The notes under the pieces were generated by a model that saw only the letters and a program-made list of their open reading frames with translations, had not been told where the DNA came from and did not search any database. From assembly GCA_910577585.1 (NCBI GenBank), contig CAJTNN010000006.1:1-64000 (forward strand): DNA of 64,000 nucleotides, given 5' to 3'. Of the stretch, positions 52,646-60,715 are shown piece by piece; the first letter of the stretch is position 1; the number at the start of each line of letters is the position of its first letter. The translations under genes and the position numbers were made by a program. This DNA is from an uncultured Muribaculaceae bacterium. GTDB lineage: Bacteria; Bacteroidota; Bacteroidia; Bacteroidales; Muribaculaceae.

Positions 52646-53605
52646 ATGCTTAATTCAATTGTCGCTTTTGACGTAGAAACGGCAACATTTCAGCGCAGCT
52701 CTATTTGTGAGATAGGCATTGCTATTGTCAAAAATGGAGAAATTGTTGACCGTAAGCGTTGGCTTGTGCAGCCTCCTCATAATGAATATGACGAGTTCAA
52801 TACATATTTACACGGTATTGGACCCGATGACACCAAGGATAAGCCCTTGTTCCCCGAGGTGTGGAAAGAAGTATTGCCTTTTATCGAAAACAAAATTGTG
52901 GTTTGCCACAATTCCGCTTTCGATATGGGCGCATTAAGAGATGCGCTGACTCTATATGATTTGGAGTTCCCAACTTTTGATATAATGTGTACGCTACGCG
53001 TTTCGCGTAAGACAATACCCGGTCTTGGTAGCTATACATTAGACTCGGTTTATTCCAATCTTTTTGAAAAAGAAATGGAAAATCATCATCACGCTTGCGA
53101 TGATGCAGCGGCTTGCGCTGAAATTCTACTTGAATGTTTACGTCGTAATGATGTTTCAAGCCGAGAGCAAACCGAGGAAATGTTTGCTTTGAAAATAGGG
53201 CATATTTCTCCCGACTCTTACTGCAACCAACACGCCATCAGAAATTGTGGCTCTAAACAGGCTGTTGGAGCCAAAGATATTGTTGGCGATCAATCGAAGA
53301 TTGACCCCGACAATTATTTCTTTGAAAAGGCTGTATGCTTTACAGGTGCGTTTTCTTTTAGCACTCGCAAAGAGTTGCAGCAATATATTGCAGACGTTGG
53401 CGGTACTCCTGTTGACGGTGTCACAAAGAAAACTGATATATTAGTCGTTGGTCAACAAGACTTCCGTGTGGTCGGTGATACTGGCATGAGTAGTAAGCAA
53501 AGAAAAGCATATGACTTATTAAATAAAGGTCAGGAGATAGAAATATTATCGGAAACGGACTTCCTTTCCCTTACCTCCGGCTTCCGGGTTAAAGAAAATC
53601 CATAA
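52646..53605 (+). CDS. DEDDh 3'-5' exonuclease with C-terminal BRCT domain
   Basis: 319 residues. Exonuclease motifs: Exo I FDVET (D9, E11), Exo II HNSAFDMGAL (88-97), Exo III HHACDDAAACAEIL with H148 and D152 in the DEDDh spacing; the fold resembles DnaQ/RNase T. Residues ~228-310 form a BRCT domain (AVCFTGAFSFSTRKEL, ADVGGTPVDGVTKKTDILVV), like those that bind DNA ends or nicks in NAD ligase. The domain pair is known in bacteria, usually as stand-alone repair nucleases. Here it follows the unknown 162-residue protein by 2 bp. Confidence 0.9.
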   Translation: MLNSIVAFDVETATFQRSSICEIGIAIVKNGEIVDRKRWLVQPPHNEYDEFNTYLHGIGPDDTKDKPLFPEVWKEVLPFIENKIVVCHNSAFDMGALRDALTLYDLEFPTFDIMCTLRVSRKTIPGLGSYTLDSVYSNLFEKEMENHHHACDDAAACAEILLECLRRNDVSSREQTEEMFALKIGHISPDSYCNQHAIRNCGSKQAVGAKDIVGDQSKIDPDNYFFEKAVCFTGAFSFSTRKELQQYIADVGGTPVDGVTKKTDILVVGQQDFRVVGDTGMSSKQRKAYDLLNKGQEIEILSETDFLSLTSGFRVKENP

Positions 53606-53700
53606 AATTTGACAACTCTTATGTGAGTTCCTCTTGCACTAACGGCACTATTGAAATAAACATAGATATTGAGAAAATGCGTGGTATGAAGTTATAAGTT
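53606..53700. other. Intergenic stretch after the exonuclease gene
   Basis: AT-rich; no promoter, hairpin or gene seen. The next 500 bp hold only the small minus-strand frames listed separately. Confidence 0.4.
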
Positions 53701-53901
53701 TTAGCTTTTTCTTAAAAGGCATTTTACAGTGGACTTAGGTTCTATACTGATGATAGAGCCTGAGTTCGCTGCTTTTATAGGCCCTTCGGCCGCTATCAGA
53801 GGGAGAGCGGTATCACCCCGGAGGTGCTTCGCAAAGATAAGCACTGCGACTGTGTCAACGGCCCCAACTCCGCGAAGCAGCAGTTTAATACTTGATTTCA
53901 T
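53701..53901 (-). CDS. Possible small protein (66 aa)
   Basis: ATG at 53901 opens a 66-codon frame with ordinary codon use: KSSIKLLLRGVGAVDTVAV, then IFAKHLRGD, then EPKSTVKCLLRKS. No family recognised. The segment is more GC-rich than the flanking AT-rich genes. It could be real, a pseudogene piece, or chance. Confidence 0.28.
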   Translation of the reverse strand: MKSSIKLLLRGVGAVDTVAVLIFAKHLRGDTALPLIAAEGPIKAANSGSIISIEPKSTVKCLLRKS

Positions 53902-53918
53902 CGGAGATAGGGGATGGC

Positions 53919-54050
53919 TCAAAAATGGTATTGATCAAAAATGATATTGGCGGCGTTCTCGGCGGCTCGCTCGCTGCTGATGTTCTGGCAGTTCTTGAGG
54001 CTCAGCTTTATCGGGTTCATTCTCTGTTCGCACAGATTGTTAGAAGTCAT
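53919..54050 (-). CDS. Possible small hydrophilic protein (43 aa)
   Basis: ATG at 54050, preceded by a good GAGGAAAAAGG ribosome site, opens a 43-codon frame: MTSNNLCEQRMNPIKLSL, then NCQNISSERAAENAANIIF, ending in DQYHF. It lies 17 bp upstream of the 66-codon frame. The strong ribosome site is the main support; no family recognised. Confidence 0.35.
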   Translation of the reverse strand: MTSNNLCEQRMNPIKLSLKNCQNISSERAAENAANIIFDQYHF

Positions 54051-54160
54051 CCTTTTTCCTCAGCACGGGTATCGGCATGGCGGTTATTCAGAAGGTTTGC
54101 CCGCTCTGTGGGCGGGGCAAAGCGTTTGCCACGTGAGAGCAGAATTCTTTATTATTTCGC

Positions 54161-55372
54161 TTAAAATGCATCGGTAAGCAAGAAGGTTCGCAACGGCATA
54201 TGAGTTATTCCGTCATAATCCTTAGGTTTGGTAATGGGATCCATAGACACAACATATTTGGGATAATTGTCGGGAATCTGCATCAGATTGCCAAACTCAC
54301 GTTTCATTGTCGAATCTTCATTGAGCAGATAAGAAACCTGTATGTATATTGGTTTGCCTCCCTTTTCCGCTACAAAATCTATCTCACCATTAGGAAGTGT
54401 ACCTACGGCAACTTTATAGCCAAGATTCTTCAAATGAAGATACACGGCATTCTCCATCACCTTCTCTATATCCTTTGCGCGGTCGCTGCCTACAAGTAAA
54501 TTCCTTAATCCAAGATCTTCGAAGTAATATTTATCATTGGTTTCCAGAAGCCGCTTGCCGTGTATGTCATACCGCTTGACCTTGTTGATAATATAAGCAT
54601 TTGAAGCTGCTTTCAGATAATTCACAGCCGATAGCGGAGTCAACTCCACTCTCTGAGCTTTGAGATATTTCGACAGAGACGTGGCCGACACGAGTTGCCC
54701 GGTGTTGTCGCTGACATACGACATCAGATTCTCAAACAACGTGACATTACGGAGACCTTCTCTTTGCACCACATCCTTCAGCACAATGGTATTATAAATG
54801 TTCTGTACATATTCCCAAACCATGTCTTCATTTTCAAGACCGAGCCTGTAAAGATGAGGAAGTCCACCAAATGACAGATATTTTTCAAGACTTTCCGGCG
54901 AGTCTTCAAGATTGTGGAAGCGGAGAAATTCACGGTAAGACAGACTCTGGATATGGATGTCGATATATCGTCCTCCAAGATAGGTTGACAACTCTGATGA
55001 AAGCATTTTGGCGTTGCTTCCGGTCACGATTATCTGGCACTCTTCATCAGCATTCAGGCTTCTCAAAGTATTCTCGAAACCTTCAATATCCTGCACCTCA
55101 TCTATCAGGAGATAATTATCCCCATCTTCAGAAAATTTTCCTTGGATATAATCAGCCAGGTCAGAATCGTTTTTTATTGAGTCGTATTTGTTCTTCTCCT
55201 TATTTATATATACGATGTTTGCGTCAGGGTGATTCTGGCGGATAATTTCAGCAAGATTACGAAGCACATAACTTTTACCCACTCGACGCTGACCGGTGAG
55301 AGCTATCATCATACCCTTGTTCAAAAACCTCAGAATATGGTCAATGTATATTAGTCGCGAAATGATTTCCAT
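54161..55372 (-). CDS. AAA ATPase with DUF4143 domain
   Basis: 403 residues. The N-terminal ATPase has Walker A LTGQRRVGKSYVLRNL (27-34) and Walker B YLLIDEVQD near 103, with the TGSNAKMLSSEL sensor. The C-terminal DUF4143 region has YLKAQRVELTPLSAVNYLKAA and NLGYKVAVGTLPNGEIDFV, the restriction-endonuclease-like D-x-x-x-Q/K core with IYIQVSYLL. These proteins are widespread, often variable and strain-specific, and their role is unresolved. It runs convergently to the exonuclease unit and ends the island near the tRNA. The promoter almost touches the start codon. Confidence 0.87.
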   Translation of the reverse strand: MEIISRLIYIDHILRFLNKGMMIALTGQRRVGKSYVLRNLAEIIRQNHPDANIVYINKEKNKYDSIKNDSDLADYIQGKFSEDGDNYLLIDEVQDIEGFENTLRSLNADEECQIIVTGSNAKMLSSELSTYLGGRYIDIHIQSLSYREFLRFHNLEDSPESLEKYLSFGGLPHLYRLGLENEDMVWEYVQNIYNTIVLKDVVQREGLRNVTLFENLMSYVSDNTGQLVSATSLSKYLKAQRVELTPLSAVNYLKAASNAYIINKVKRYDIHGKRLLETNDKYYFEDLGLRNLLVGSDRAKDIEKVMENAVYLHLKNLGYKVAVGTLPNGEIDFVAEKGGKPIYIQVSYLLNEDSTMKREFGNLMQIPDNYPKYVVSMDPITKPKDYDGITHMPLRTFLLTDAF

Positions 55373-55376
55373 GTGG

Positions 55377-55408
55377 CGAAGTTAGCGAATTTTATTTGTT
55401 ATACCAAA
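55377..55408 (-). promoter_or_regulatory. Promoter abutting the DUF4143 ATPase start
   Basis: Minus-strand TTTG (55405-55408), 20-bp spacer, TAACTTCG (55377-55384; one mismatch to TAnnTTTG), 4 bp before the ATG at 55372. This suggests a leaderless or very short-leader message. The TTTG lies in a direct repeat (55388-55411 and about 55430-55453, both containing TTTG-TTA and ACCAAA-AAAAT), a possible operator. Confidence 0.5.
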
Positions 55409-55497
55409 CAAAATCTCATAGTAAACTAATTTTGTTAATCGTACCAAATAAAATTCTCCTATCGAATGCAGCGAGAGACGGAGCGGTCTTAGGTGTT

Positions 55498-55626
55498 TTA
55501 ATTTATATTTTGGCATTTTTCGACCCTCTTCATCGGTCGTGATGCCCGCATCGCTCCCTCTTCGAGAGCCGAAACCTGCTCAACATCTTAATTAACCTTG
55601 ACCTTGAAAAAAGTTTAAACAACTTC
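55498..55626. mobile_element. MITE-like element, copy 2 (partial, 129 bp)
   Basis: Homologous to the right-hand two thirds of copy 3, from TTTATATTTTGGCAT to the end AAAAAAGTTTAAACAACTTC (55607-55626). The outer ~65 bp of the left arm are missing. It lies 75 bp from the 3' end of tRNA-Ser. Confidence 0.75.
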
Positions 55627-55701
55627 AAGACAAAAAACCGCAGAACTATTTGATAGTCTGCGGTTTGTTGCTTGTAGTCCGATTTTGGTCGGATTGGATT
55701 G

Positions 55702-55788
55702 CGGAAAGACAGGGATTCGAACCCTGGGTACCCGTAAGGGTACAACGGTTTTCGAGACCGTCCCGATCGACCACTCCGGCATCTTTCC
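55702..55788 (-). tRNA. tRNA-Ser(CGA)
   Basis: 87 nt on the minus strand. The acceptor stem GGAAAGA (55782-55788) pairs with TCTTTCC (55703-55709); discriminator G at 55702. The anticodon loop CTCGAAA gives anticodon CGA (55752-55754), reading UCG. It has the long variable arm of class II tRNAs (GTACCCTTACGGGTAC) and a T-loop GGTTCGAATCC. CCA is not encoded in full. The 3' end points towards the AT-rich island. Confidence 0.95.
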
Positions 55789-55953
55789 AGTCGGTGTTTC
55801 TGATAGCGAGTGCAAAGTTACAACTTTTTTTTTATTCTCACAATCTGGGCCGGATTTTTTTTTCAGTTTTTTCCACGGCTCTTTCATTTAAAATTTCTTG
55901 GACAGGCTATACTAAACCCTATTTTGTTTCATTTTTGACGTGGATTTAGTGGT

Positions 55954-55983
55954 GCCATCGGGAGGGATCCCGGTGGCTTTTTA
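55954..55983 (+). terminator. Orphan intrinsic terminator (plus strand)
   Basis: 10-bp stem GCCATCGGGA (55954-55963) with TCCCGGTGGC (55968-55977), followed by T5. No intact plus-strand gene lies immediately upstream; it may belong to a lost gene. Confidence 0.7.
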
Positions 55984-55990
55984 TCGTCAC

Positions 55991-56021
55991 TTGTCTGTAT
56001 GGAAGATTTTTAATATCTTTG
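55991..56021 (+). promoter_or_regulatory. Promoter left upstream of the Abi remnant
   Basis: TTG (55991-55993), 20-bp spacer, TATCTTTG (56014-56021). The distance to the surviving coding fragment (56107) is short, so the 5' part of the gene appears deleted. Confidence 0.55.
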
Positions 56022-56106
56022 CCATTGAAAAACAAAACCCGATAGCTTGATATACAGGGGCTACCGGGGATCAACACTGCAAAGGTAGTGCTTCTTTTTC
56101 ATTTGA

Positions 56107-56340
56107 ACAAATTTCAATGAACTTGATCATGTGAATTCACTGAGAAATAGGATTGCACACCATGAGCCAATTTGTTTTCCAACTGGATTTGCGGAAATAT
56201 CTACTGATTATGTAAGATGGATTTATGCCAGAATTCAGATACTATTCAGTTGGATGGGCATCGATAGTTGTTCTTTCCTCAACGGACTTGACCACGTAAT
56301 AAGTGTTTGTGATGCCATTGACAGATTAAAAGCCCGTTAA
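56107..56340 (+). pseudogene. Remnant of an Abi-family (AbiD/AbiF, Abi_2) protein
   Basis: Only the C-terminal part remains: an in-frame stop (56104) precedes VNSLRNRIAHHEPICFPTGF, whose R-N-x-x-A-H-H-E-P-I motif marks the Abi_2 family (HEPN-like R-x4-6-H ribonuclease core). The intact family is about 300 residues. A GTG at 56131 could be a start but gives 69 residues and lacks most of the fold. The family gives phage abortive infection in Lactococcus; this copy is probably dead. Confidence 0.7.
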
Positions 56341-56662
56341 TCTTAAGCTGGCTAAAGGGAAAATCGGTCTGAAGGGTGCGCGGAGTCGGGGAGCGGGTAG
56401 TGGGAGTGGGCCGGAGGCAGGCTGAAGGGGCTCAGAGAGATGGATGTGGGGGAGGGGTGAGGTGTTCTCTTGGTGAGTTTTCGGAAGTGGCGCGGCGCTT
56501 TTGGGCGCTATTATTTGGGAGAGTGGGCTTTTTTCACTATTTTTGTCGTGATTTGTCGTGGAGTGTGCCGAGGGTGGCTCAGCACGCGCCGGAATCTTGC
56601 GCCGGGCCGAAAGAGTCTTCAGTCAGCCGGTGGATGTATAACCTACTTACTAATTGAATGAT
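56341..56662. other. Intergenic region before rfbA
   Basis: About 320 bp, G-rich on the plus strand in its first half. No convincing gene, promoter match or repeat seen. The rfb operon promoter must lie here or in the remnant before it, but I could not place it. Confidence 0.35.
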
Positions 56663-57568
56663 ATGAAGGGAATAGTTTTGGCCGGAGGCTCCGGCACACG
56701 ACTCTATCCAATCACCAAGGGTGTCTCGAAGCAGATGCTTCCTATCTATGATAAGCCGATGGTGTATTATCCCATCTCGACCCTTATGTCGGCCGGAATC
56801 AGGGATATACTCATCATCTCGACCCCTTATGACCTGCCGGGATTCCGCCGCCTTCTCGGCGACGGTTCGGATTATGGTGTGCACTTCGAATATGCCGAGC
56901 AGCCGTCGCCCGACGGACTGGCGCAGGCTTTCATCATCGGCCGCGACTTTATCGGCGATGATGCGGCGTGTCTGGTGCTGGGCGACAACATCTTCCATGG
57001 CGCGGGCTTCAATCCGATGCTTGCAAAGGCTGTGGAGGATGCCGAGAAGCATGACAAGGCTACGGTGTTCGGTTATTGGGTCGACGACCCCGAGCGCTAC
57101 GGTGTGGCCGAATTCGACGAGCAGGGGAAGTGTCTCTCGATTGAGGAGAAGCCGGCGCATCCGAAGTCGAACTATGCCGTGGTGGGGTTATATTTCTATC
57201 CCAACAGTGTGGTGGATGTGGCTGCCCATATCAAGCCCTCGGCGCGCGGTGAGCTTGAGATCACCACTGTCAATCAGGAGTATCTTGAGCGTGGCGACCT
57301 GCAGGTGAGTGTGCTGCCGCGAGGCTTCGCCTGGCTCGACACCGGCACACATGACTCTCTGGCCGAAGCCTCTATATATGTGGAGGTCCTTGAGAAGCGC
57401 CAGGGGTTGAAGATAGCATGTCTTGAGGGTATCGCCTACCGCAAGGGATGGATTTCGAAAGAGAAACTCACCGAGCTTGCAAAGCCGATGCTCAAGAATC
57501 AGTATGGCCAGTATCTGATGAAGGTGGTGGCCGAACTTGACCGGACTCATTCAAGCAATCTTGACTAA
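56663..57568 (+). CDS. rfbA: Glucose-1-phosphate thymidylyltransferase
   Basis: First enzyme of dTDP-L-rhamnose synthesis, joining dTTP and glucose-1-phosphate. 301 residues from the ATG at 56663 (a TTG three codons earlier is not preferred). Motifs: [50 protein letters not shown] and [11 protein letters not shown], then [12 protein letters not shown]. First gene of rfbA-C-D-B; separated from rfbC by MITE copy 3, so the operon is physically split. Confidence 0.97.
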   Translation: MKGIVLAGGSGTRLYPITKGVSKQMLPIYDKPMVYYPISTLMSAGIRDILIISTPYDLPGFRRLLGDGSDYGVHFEYAEQPSPDGLAQAFIIGRDFIGDDAACLVLGDNIFHGAGFNPMLAKAVEDAEKHDKATVFGYWVDDPERYGVAEFDEQGKCLSIEEKPAHPKSNYAVVGLYFYPNSVVDVAAHIKPSARGELEITTVNQEYLERGDLQVSVLPRGFAWLDTGTHDSLAEASIYVEVLEKRQGLKIACLEGIAYRKGWISKEKLTELAKPMLKNQYGQYLMKVVAELDRTHSSNLD

Positions 57569-57621
57569 AGTTTAGACAACTTTTAGCTCCTGAGGCTGGC
57601 TTGCGTAAAAAAGAAATCACA

Positions 57622-57816
57622 GAAGTTGTTTAAACTTTTTTACGAAAAACATAAAATGAAGAGATTCTTTTTTCTTCAAGCGCAATCTTAATTAATATTT
57701 TGGCATCTTTCGACCCTCTTCATCGGTCGCGATGCCCGCATCGCTCTCTCTTCGAGAGTCGAAACCTGCTCAAAATCTTAATTAACCTTGCACTTGAAAA
57801 AAGTTTAAACAACTTC
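57622..57816. mobile_element. MITE-like self-complementary element, copy 3 (195 bp)
   Basis: Ends GAAGTTGTTTAAACTTTTTT (57622-57641) and AAAAAAGTTTAAACAACTTC (57797-57816). The interior is the same as copy 1 in inverse orientation, with the central GCGATGCCCGCATCGC and TTAATTAA arms. It lies between rfbA and rfbC, ending 17 bp before the rfbC ATG. Confidence 0.85.
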
Positions 57817-57833
57817 ACAGGATAAAATTAGAA

Positions 57834-58391
57834 ATGGAGGTAATAAAGACCAAACTCGACGGTGTGCTGATTCTGGAGCCCAGAATCTTCACTGACGCGC
57901 GGGGATATTTTTTCGAGAGTTACAATAAGCGTGCCTTCGACGAGGCCGTGGGACGCAAGGTGGATTTTGTGCAGGACAACGAGAGCGCGTCGACATATGG
58001 CGTGATGCGCGGCCTTCACTTCCAACGTCCGCCGCATGCACAGGCCAAGCTGGTGAGATGCGTCAAGGGGCGTGTGCTCGATGTGGCGGTCGATATCCGC
58101 AAGGGTTCGCCTACGTATGGCTGCCATGTGGCTGTGGAACTTTCGGAAGATAATCACCGCCAGTTCTTTATTCCGCGCGGTTTCGCCCATGGCTTCGCCG
58201 TGCTGAGCGAGGAGGCGGTCTTCCAGTATAAGTGCGACAACTATTACGCTCCCGAGGCCGACGGCGGCATAGCCATCACAGATGCCGAGCTTGGCATCGA
58301 CTGGCAGATTCCTGTGGCCGAGGCCATACTCTCGGAGAAGGATACGCGGCATCCGTTGCTGCGCGATTTCGATTCACCCTTCGAATATTGA
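57834..58391 (+). CDS. rfbC: dTDP-4-dehydrorhamnose 3,5-epimerase
   Basis: Third reaction of the pathway, a cupin-fold epimerase. 185 residues. Motifs: LILEPRIFTDARGYFFESYN at the N-terminus, QDNESASTYGVMRGLHFQRP with the catalytic histidine, GHKx-type VKGRVLDVAVDIRKGSPTYG and IPRGFAHGFAVLSEEAVFQY. Its start codon follows the MITE end, which provides or replaces the upstream sequence. Confidence 0.97.
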   Translation: MEVIKTKLDGVLILEPRIFTDARGYFFESYNKRAFDEAVGRKVDFVQDNESASTYGVMRGLHFQRPPHAQAKLVRCVKGRVLDVAVDIRKGSPTYGCHVAVELSEDNHRQFFIPRGFAHGFAVLSEEAVFQYKCDNYYAPEADGGIAITDAELGIDWQIPVAEAILSEKDTRHPLLRDFDSPFEY

Positions 58392-58458
58392 GTAGCTTGC
58401 CGGCAGAAAAAGCCTGAAAATGGATGAGGATGGGACCAATATCAACAATAAAGAAAGT

Positions 58459-59331
58459 ATGAATATACTCGTAACCGGCGCCAACGGCCAGCTCGGCACA
58501 TCGCTGCGCAATGCTGTGGCCGGATCAAAACATAATTACATTTTTACAGATGTGGCCGAGCTCGACATCACCGATGCGGCAGCCGTGGCCAAAGCTGTAG
58601 AGGATAATCAGATTGACGCCATCGTGAATTGCGCGGCCTATACGAATGTCGACCGTGCGGAGGATGACGCTGAGTTTGCCGAGGTGCTCAATGCGGGCGC
58701 TGTGGCCAATCTTGCCAAGGCGATGGCTGCGCGTGACGGGCGCCTGATACACATCAGCACTGACTATGTGTTTGGTGGCAATGCCGGCAACACACCGCGC
58801 GGTGAGGATGAACCCACGAATCCCACCGGAGTCTACGGTCTGACGAAGCTTCATGGCGAGCAGGCCATCGCCGAGGCGGGTGCCAGGGCCATCGTGCTGC
58901 GCACGGCGTGGCTATACAGCGAATATGGCAACAACTTCCTCAAGACGATGCTGCGTCTCACGGCTGAGCGCAAAGAGCTGAAGGTGGTGTTTGACCAGGC
59001 CGGCACACCCACTTATGCCGCCGATCTTGCCGAGGCAATCGCTGACATTCTGGAGAATGACAAATTTGACGGCAACGAGGGTGTATATCATTTCTCGAAC
59101 GAGGGTGTATGCTCGTGGTACGATTTCACACGCCATATCGCGGAGATTGCCGGCAATGACGATTGCGATGTGCAGCCGTGTCATTCGGATGAGTTCCCCT
59201 CGAAGGTGGTGAGACCCAGCTATTCGGTGCTCGACAAGACGCTGTTCAAGCGCACTTTCGGTCGCACGATACCCTATTGGACCGATTCGCTGCGCAAGTG
59301 CATGGCCCATATGAAGCAGATGGCTGAGTAA
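58459..59331 (+). CDS. rfbD: dTDP-4-dehydrorhamnose reductase
   Basis: Final NADPH-dependent step to dTDP-L-rhamnose. 290 residues from the ATG at 58459; the frame can be extended by 13 residues but MNILVTGANGQLG is the family start. Motifs: NCAAYTNVDRAEDD, ISTDYVFGG (catalytic S/T), YGLTKLHGEQA (Y-x-x-x-K), and RTAWLYSEYGNNFLKTM. It follows rfbC by 67 bp. Confidence 0.96.
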   Translation: MNILVTGANGQLGTSLRNAVAGSKHNYIFTDVAELDITDAAAVAKAVEDNQIDAIVNCAAYTNVDRAEDDAEFAEVLNAGAVANLAKAMAARDGRLIHISTDYVFGGNAGNTPRGEDEPTNPTGVYGLTKLHGEQAIAEAGARAIVLRTAWLYSEYGNNFLKTMLRLTAERKELKVVFDQAGTPTYAADLAEAIADILENDKFDGNEGVYHFSNEGVCSWYDFTRHIAEIAGNDDCDVQPCHSDEFPSKVVRPSYSVLDKTLFKRTFGRTIPYWTDSLRKCMAHMKQMAE

Positions 59332-59378
59332 TGATTCCCCGCAGCTTCAACTACTTACTATTTAAAGGTTAAACAGAG

Positions 59379-60521
59379 ATGCAGAAATATAAAAGAAATA
59401 TACTTATCACCGGTGGCGCCGGATTTATCGGCAGCCATGTGGTGAGACTCTTCGTCAACAAATATCCCGACTATCATATCATCAACCTCGATAAGCTTAC
59501 CTACGCCGGCAATCTGGCCAACCTGAAAGATATCGAGGCGAAACCCAACTACACCTTTGTCAAGGCCGACATCGCTGATCTTGATGAGATGCGCCGCATA
59601 GTGAAGGAGTATGAGGTAGACGGCGTAATCCATCTGGCCGCCGAGAGCCATGTCGACCGCTCGATAAAGGACCCCTTCACGTTCGCCCGAACCAATGTGA
59701 TGGGCACATTGGCCCTGCTCCAGGCAGCTAAAGAATACTGGGACACCCTGCCGGAGAAGTATGAGGGGAAACTTTTCTACCATATCTCTACCGATGAGGT
59801 ATACGGTGCTCTCGAGCTGACTGCCCCCGAGGGTATCGACTCACCCTTCACCACCAAGGCATCGTCAGAGCATCATCATGCCTATGGCGAGGAATTCTTT
59901 GTGGAGACCACCAAGTATAATCCGCATTCGCCGTACTCGGCATCAAAGGCTTCGAGCGATCACTTCGTGCGCGCATACCACGACACCTACGGCATGCCCA
60001 CACTGGTGACCAATTGCTCGAACAACTACGGTCCCTATCAATTCCCCGAGAAACTGATACCACTCTTCATCAACAATATACGTCATCGCAAACCGCTGCC
60101 GGTGTATGGCAAGGGTGAGAATGTGCGCGACTGGCTCTTCGTAGAGGACCACGCACGTGCGATCGACCTGATTTTCCATAAAGGCAAAGTGGCTGACACA
60201 TACAATATCGGCGGCTTCAACGAGTGGAAGAATATCGACATCATCAAGGTGCTTATCCGCACCGTCGACCGTCTGCTCGGCAACCCCGAGGGATACAGCG
60301 ATGAACTTATCACCTACGTCACCGACCGCGCCGGCCACGACCTGCGTTATGCCATCGACAGCCGTAAGCTGCAGAGCGAACTCGGCTGGGAACCCTCGCT
60401 GCAGTTTGAGGAGGGTATCGAGAAGACCGTGAAGTGGTATCTCGACAATCAGGAATGGATCGACACCATCACTTCGGGTGATTATCAGAAATACTACGAC
60501 GACATGTATGGCAAGCGTTGA
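59379..60521 (+). CDS. rfbB: dTDP-glucose 4,6-dehydratase
   Basis: Second reaction of the pathway; extended SDR with NAD. 380 residues. Motifs: ILITGGAGFIGSHVVRLFVN, LAAESHVDRSIKDP, HISTDEVYG, then YSASKASSDHFVRAYHDTYG with Y-x-x-x-K and TNCSNNYGPYQFPEKLIPL. An insert near residues 150-175 (EGIDSPFTTKASSEHHHAYG) is longer than in the E. coli enzyme, as seen in Bacteroidetes homologues. Last gene of the operon, followed by a hairpin. Confidence 0.97.
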   Translation: MQKYKRNILITGGAGFIGSHVVRLFVNKYPDYHIINLDKLTYAGNLANLKDIEAKPNYTFVKADIADLDEMRRIVKEYEVDGVIHLAAESHVDRSIKDPFTFARTNVMGTLALLQAAKEYWDTLPEKYEGKLFYHISTDEVYGALELTAPEGIDSPFTTKASSEHHHAYGEEFFVETTKYNPHSPYSASKASSDHFVRAYHDTYGMPTLVTNCSNNYGPYQFPEKLIPLFINNIRHRKPLPVYGKGENVRDWLFVEDHARAIDLIFHKGKVADTYNIGGFNEWKNIDIIKVLIRTVDRLLGNPEGYSDELITYVTDRAGHDLRYAIDSRKLQSELGWEPSLQFEEGIEKTVKWYLDNQEWIDTITSGDYQKYYDDMYGKR

Positions 60522-60631
60522 CCGCTGACGCCACACGACTATCGACCGACAAGGCAGCCCCGGACGTGGAATTATTCATGAGCTTATTGTGCGAATCCAT
60601 ATAACATTTAAGTCGGCCGCCACGTTATAAA

Positions 60632-60667
60632 TGAGGGAGACTTCTTCGCGAAGCCTCCCTCAGCCCT
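60632..60667 (+). terminator. Terminator of the rfb operon
   Basis: TGAGGGAG-A-CTTC (60632-60644) pairs with GAAG-C-CTCCCTCA with a TTCG loop, then CCCTTTT. One mismatch in the stem. Confidence 0.75.
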
Positions 60668-60674
60668 TTTCATA

Positions 60675-60691
60675 GAAGTTTAAACAACTTC
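60675..60691 (+). repeat. MITE-end-like palindrome before udp
   Basis: GAAGTTTAAACAACTTC, with arms GAAGTT/AACTTC and centre TAAAC. It looks like two MITE ends joined, or a single end. It lies 24 bp before the udp start. Confidence 0.5.
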
Positions 60692-60715
60692 CTAACCTTA
60701 GATAAAATTTGCCTT

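Noticed and set aside
54077..54136. Short frame with a CPLCG zinc-knuckle-like motif
   Set aside because: Only about 20 codons, with a stop shortly upstream and no support for expression; it may be a remnant but is too short to call.
55498..55788. tRNA-Ser attachment site for a prophage
   Set aside because: No integrase, phage structural gene or second copy of the tRNA 3' end was found.
56376..56661. Plus-strand frames of 63-93 codons before rfbA
   Set aside because: Composition is driven by G-rich DNA; no ribosome site, no motif and no family.
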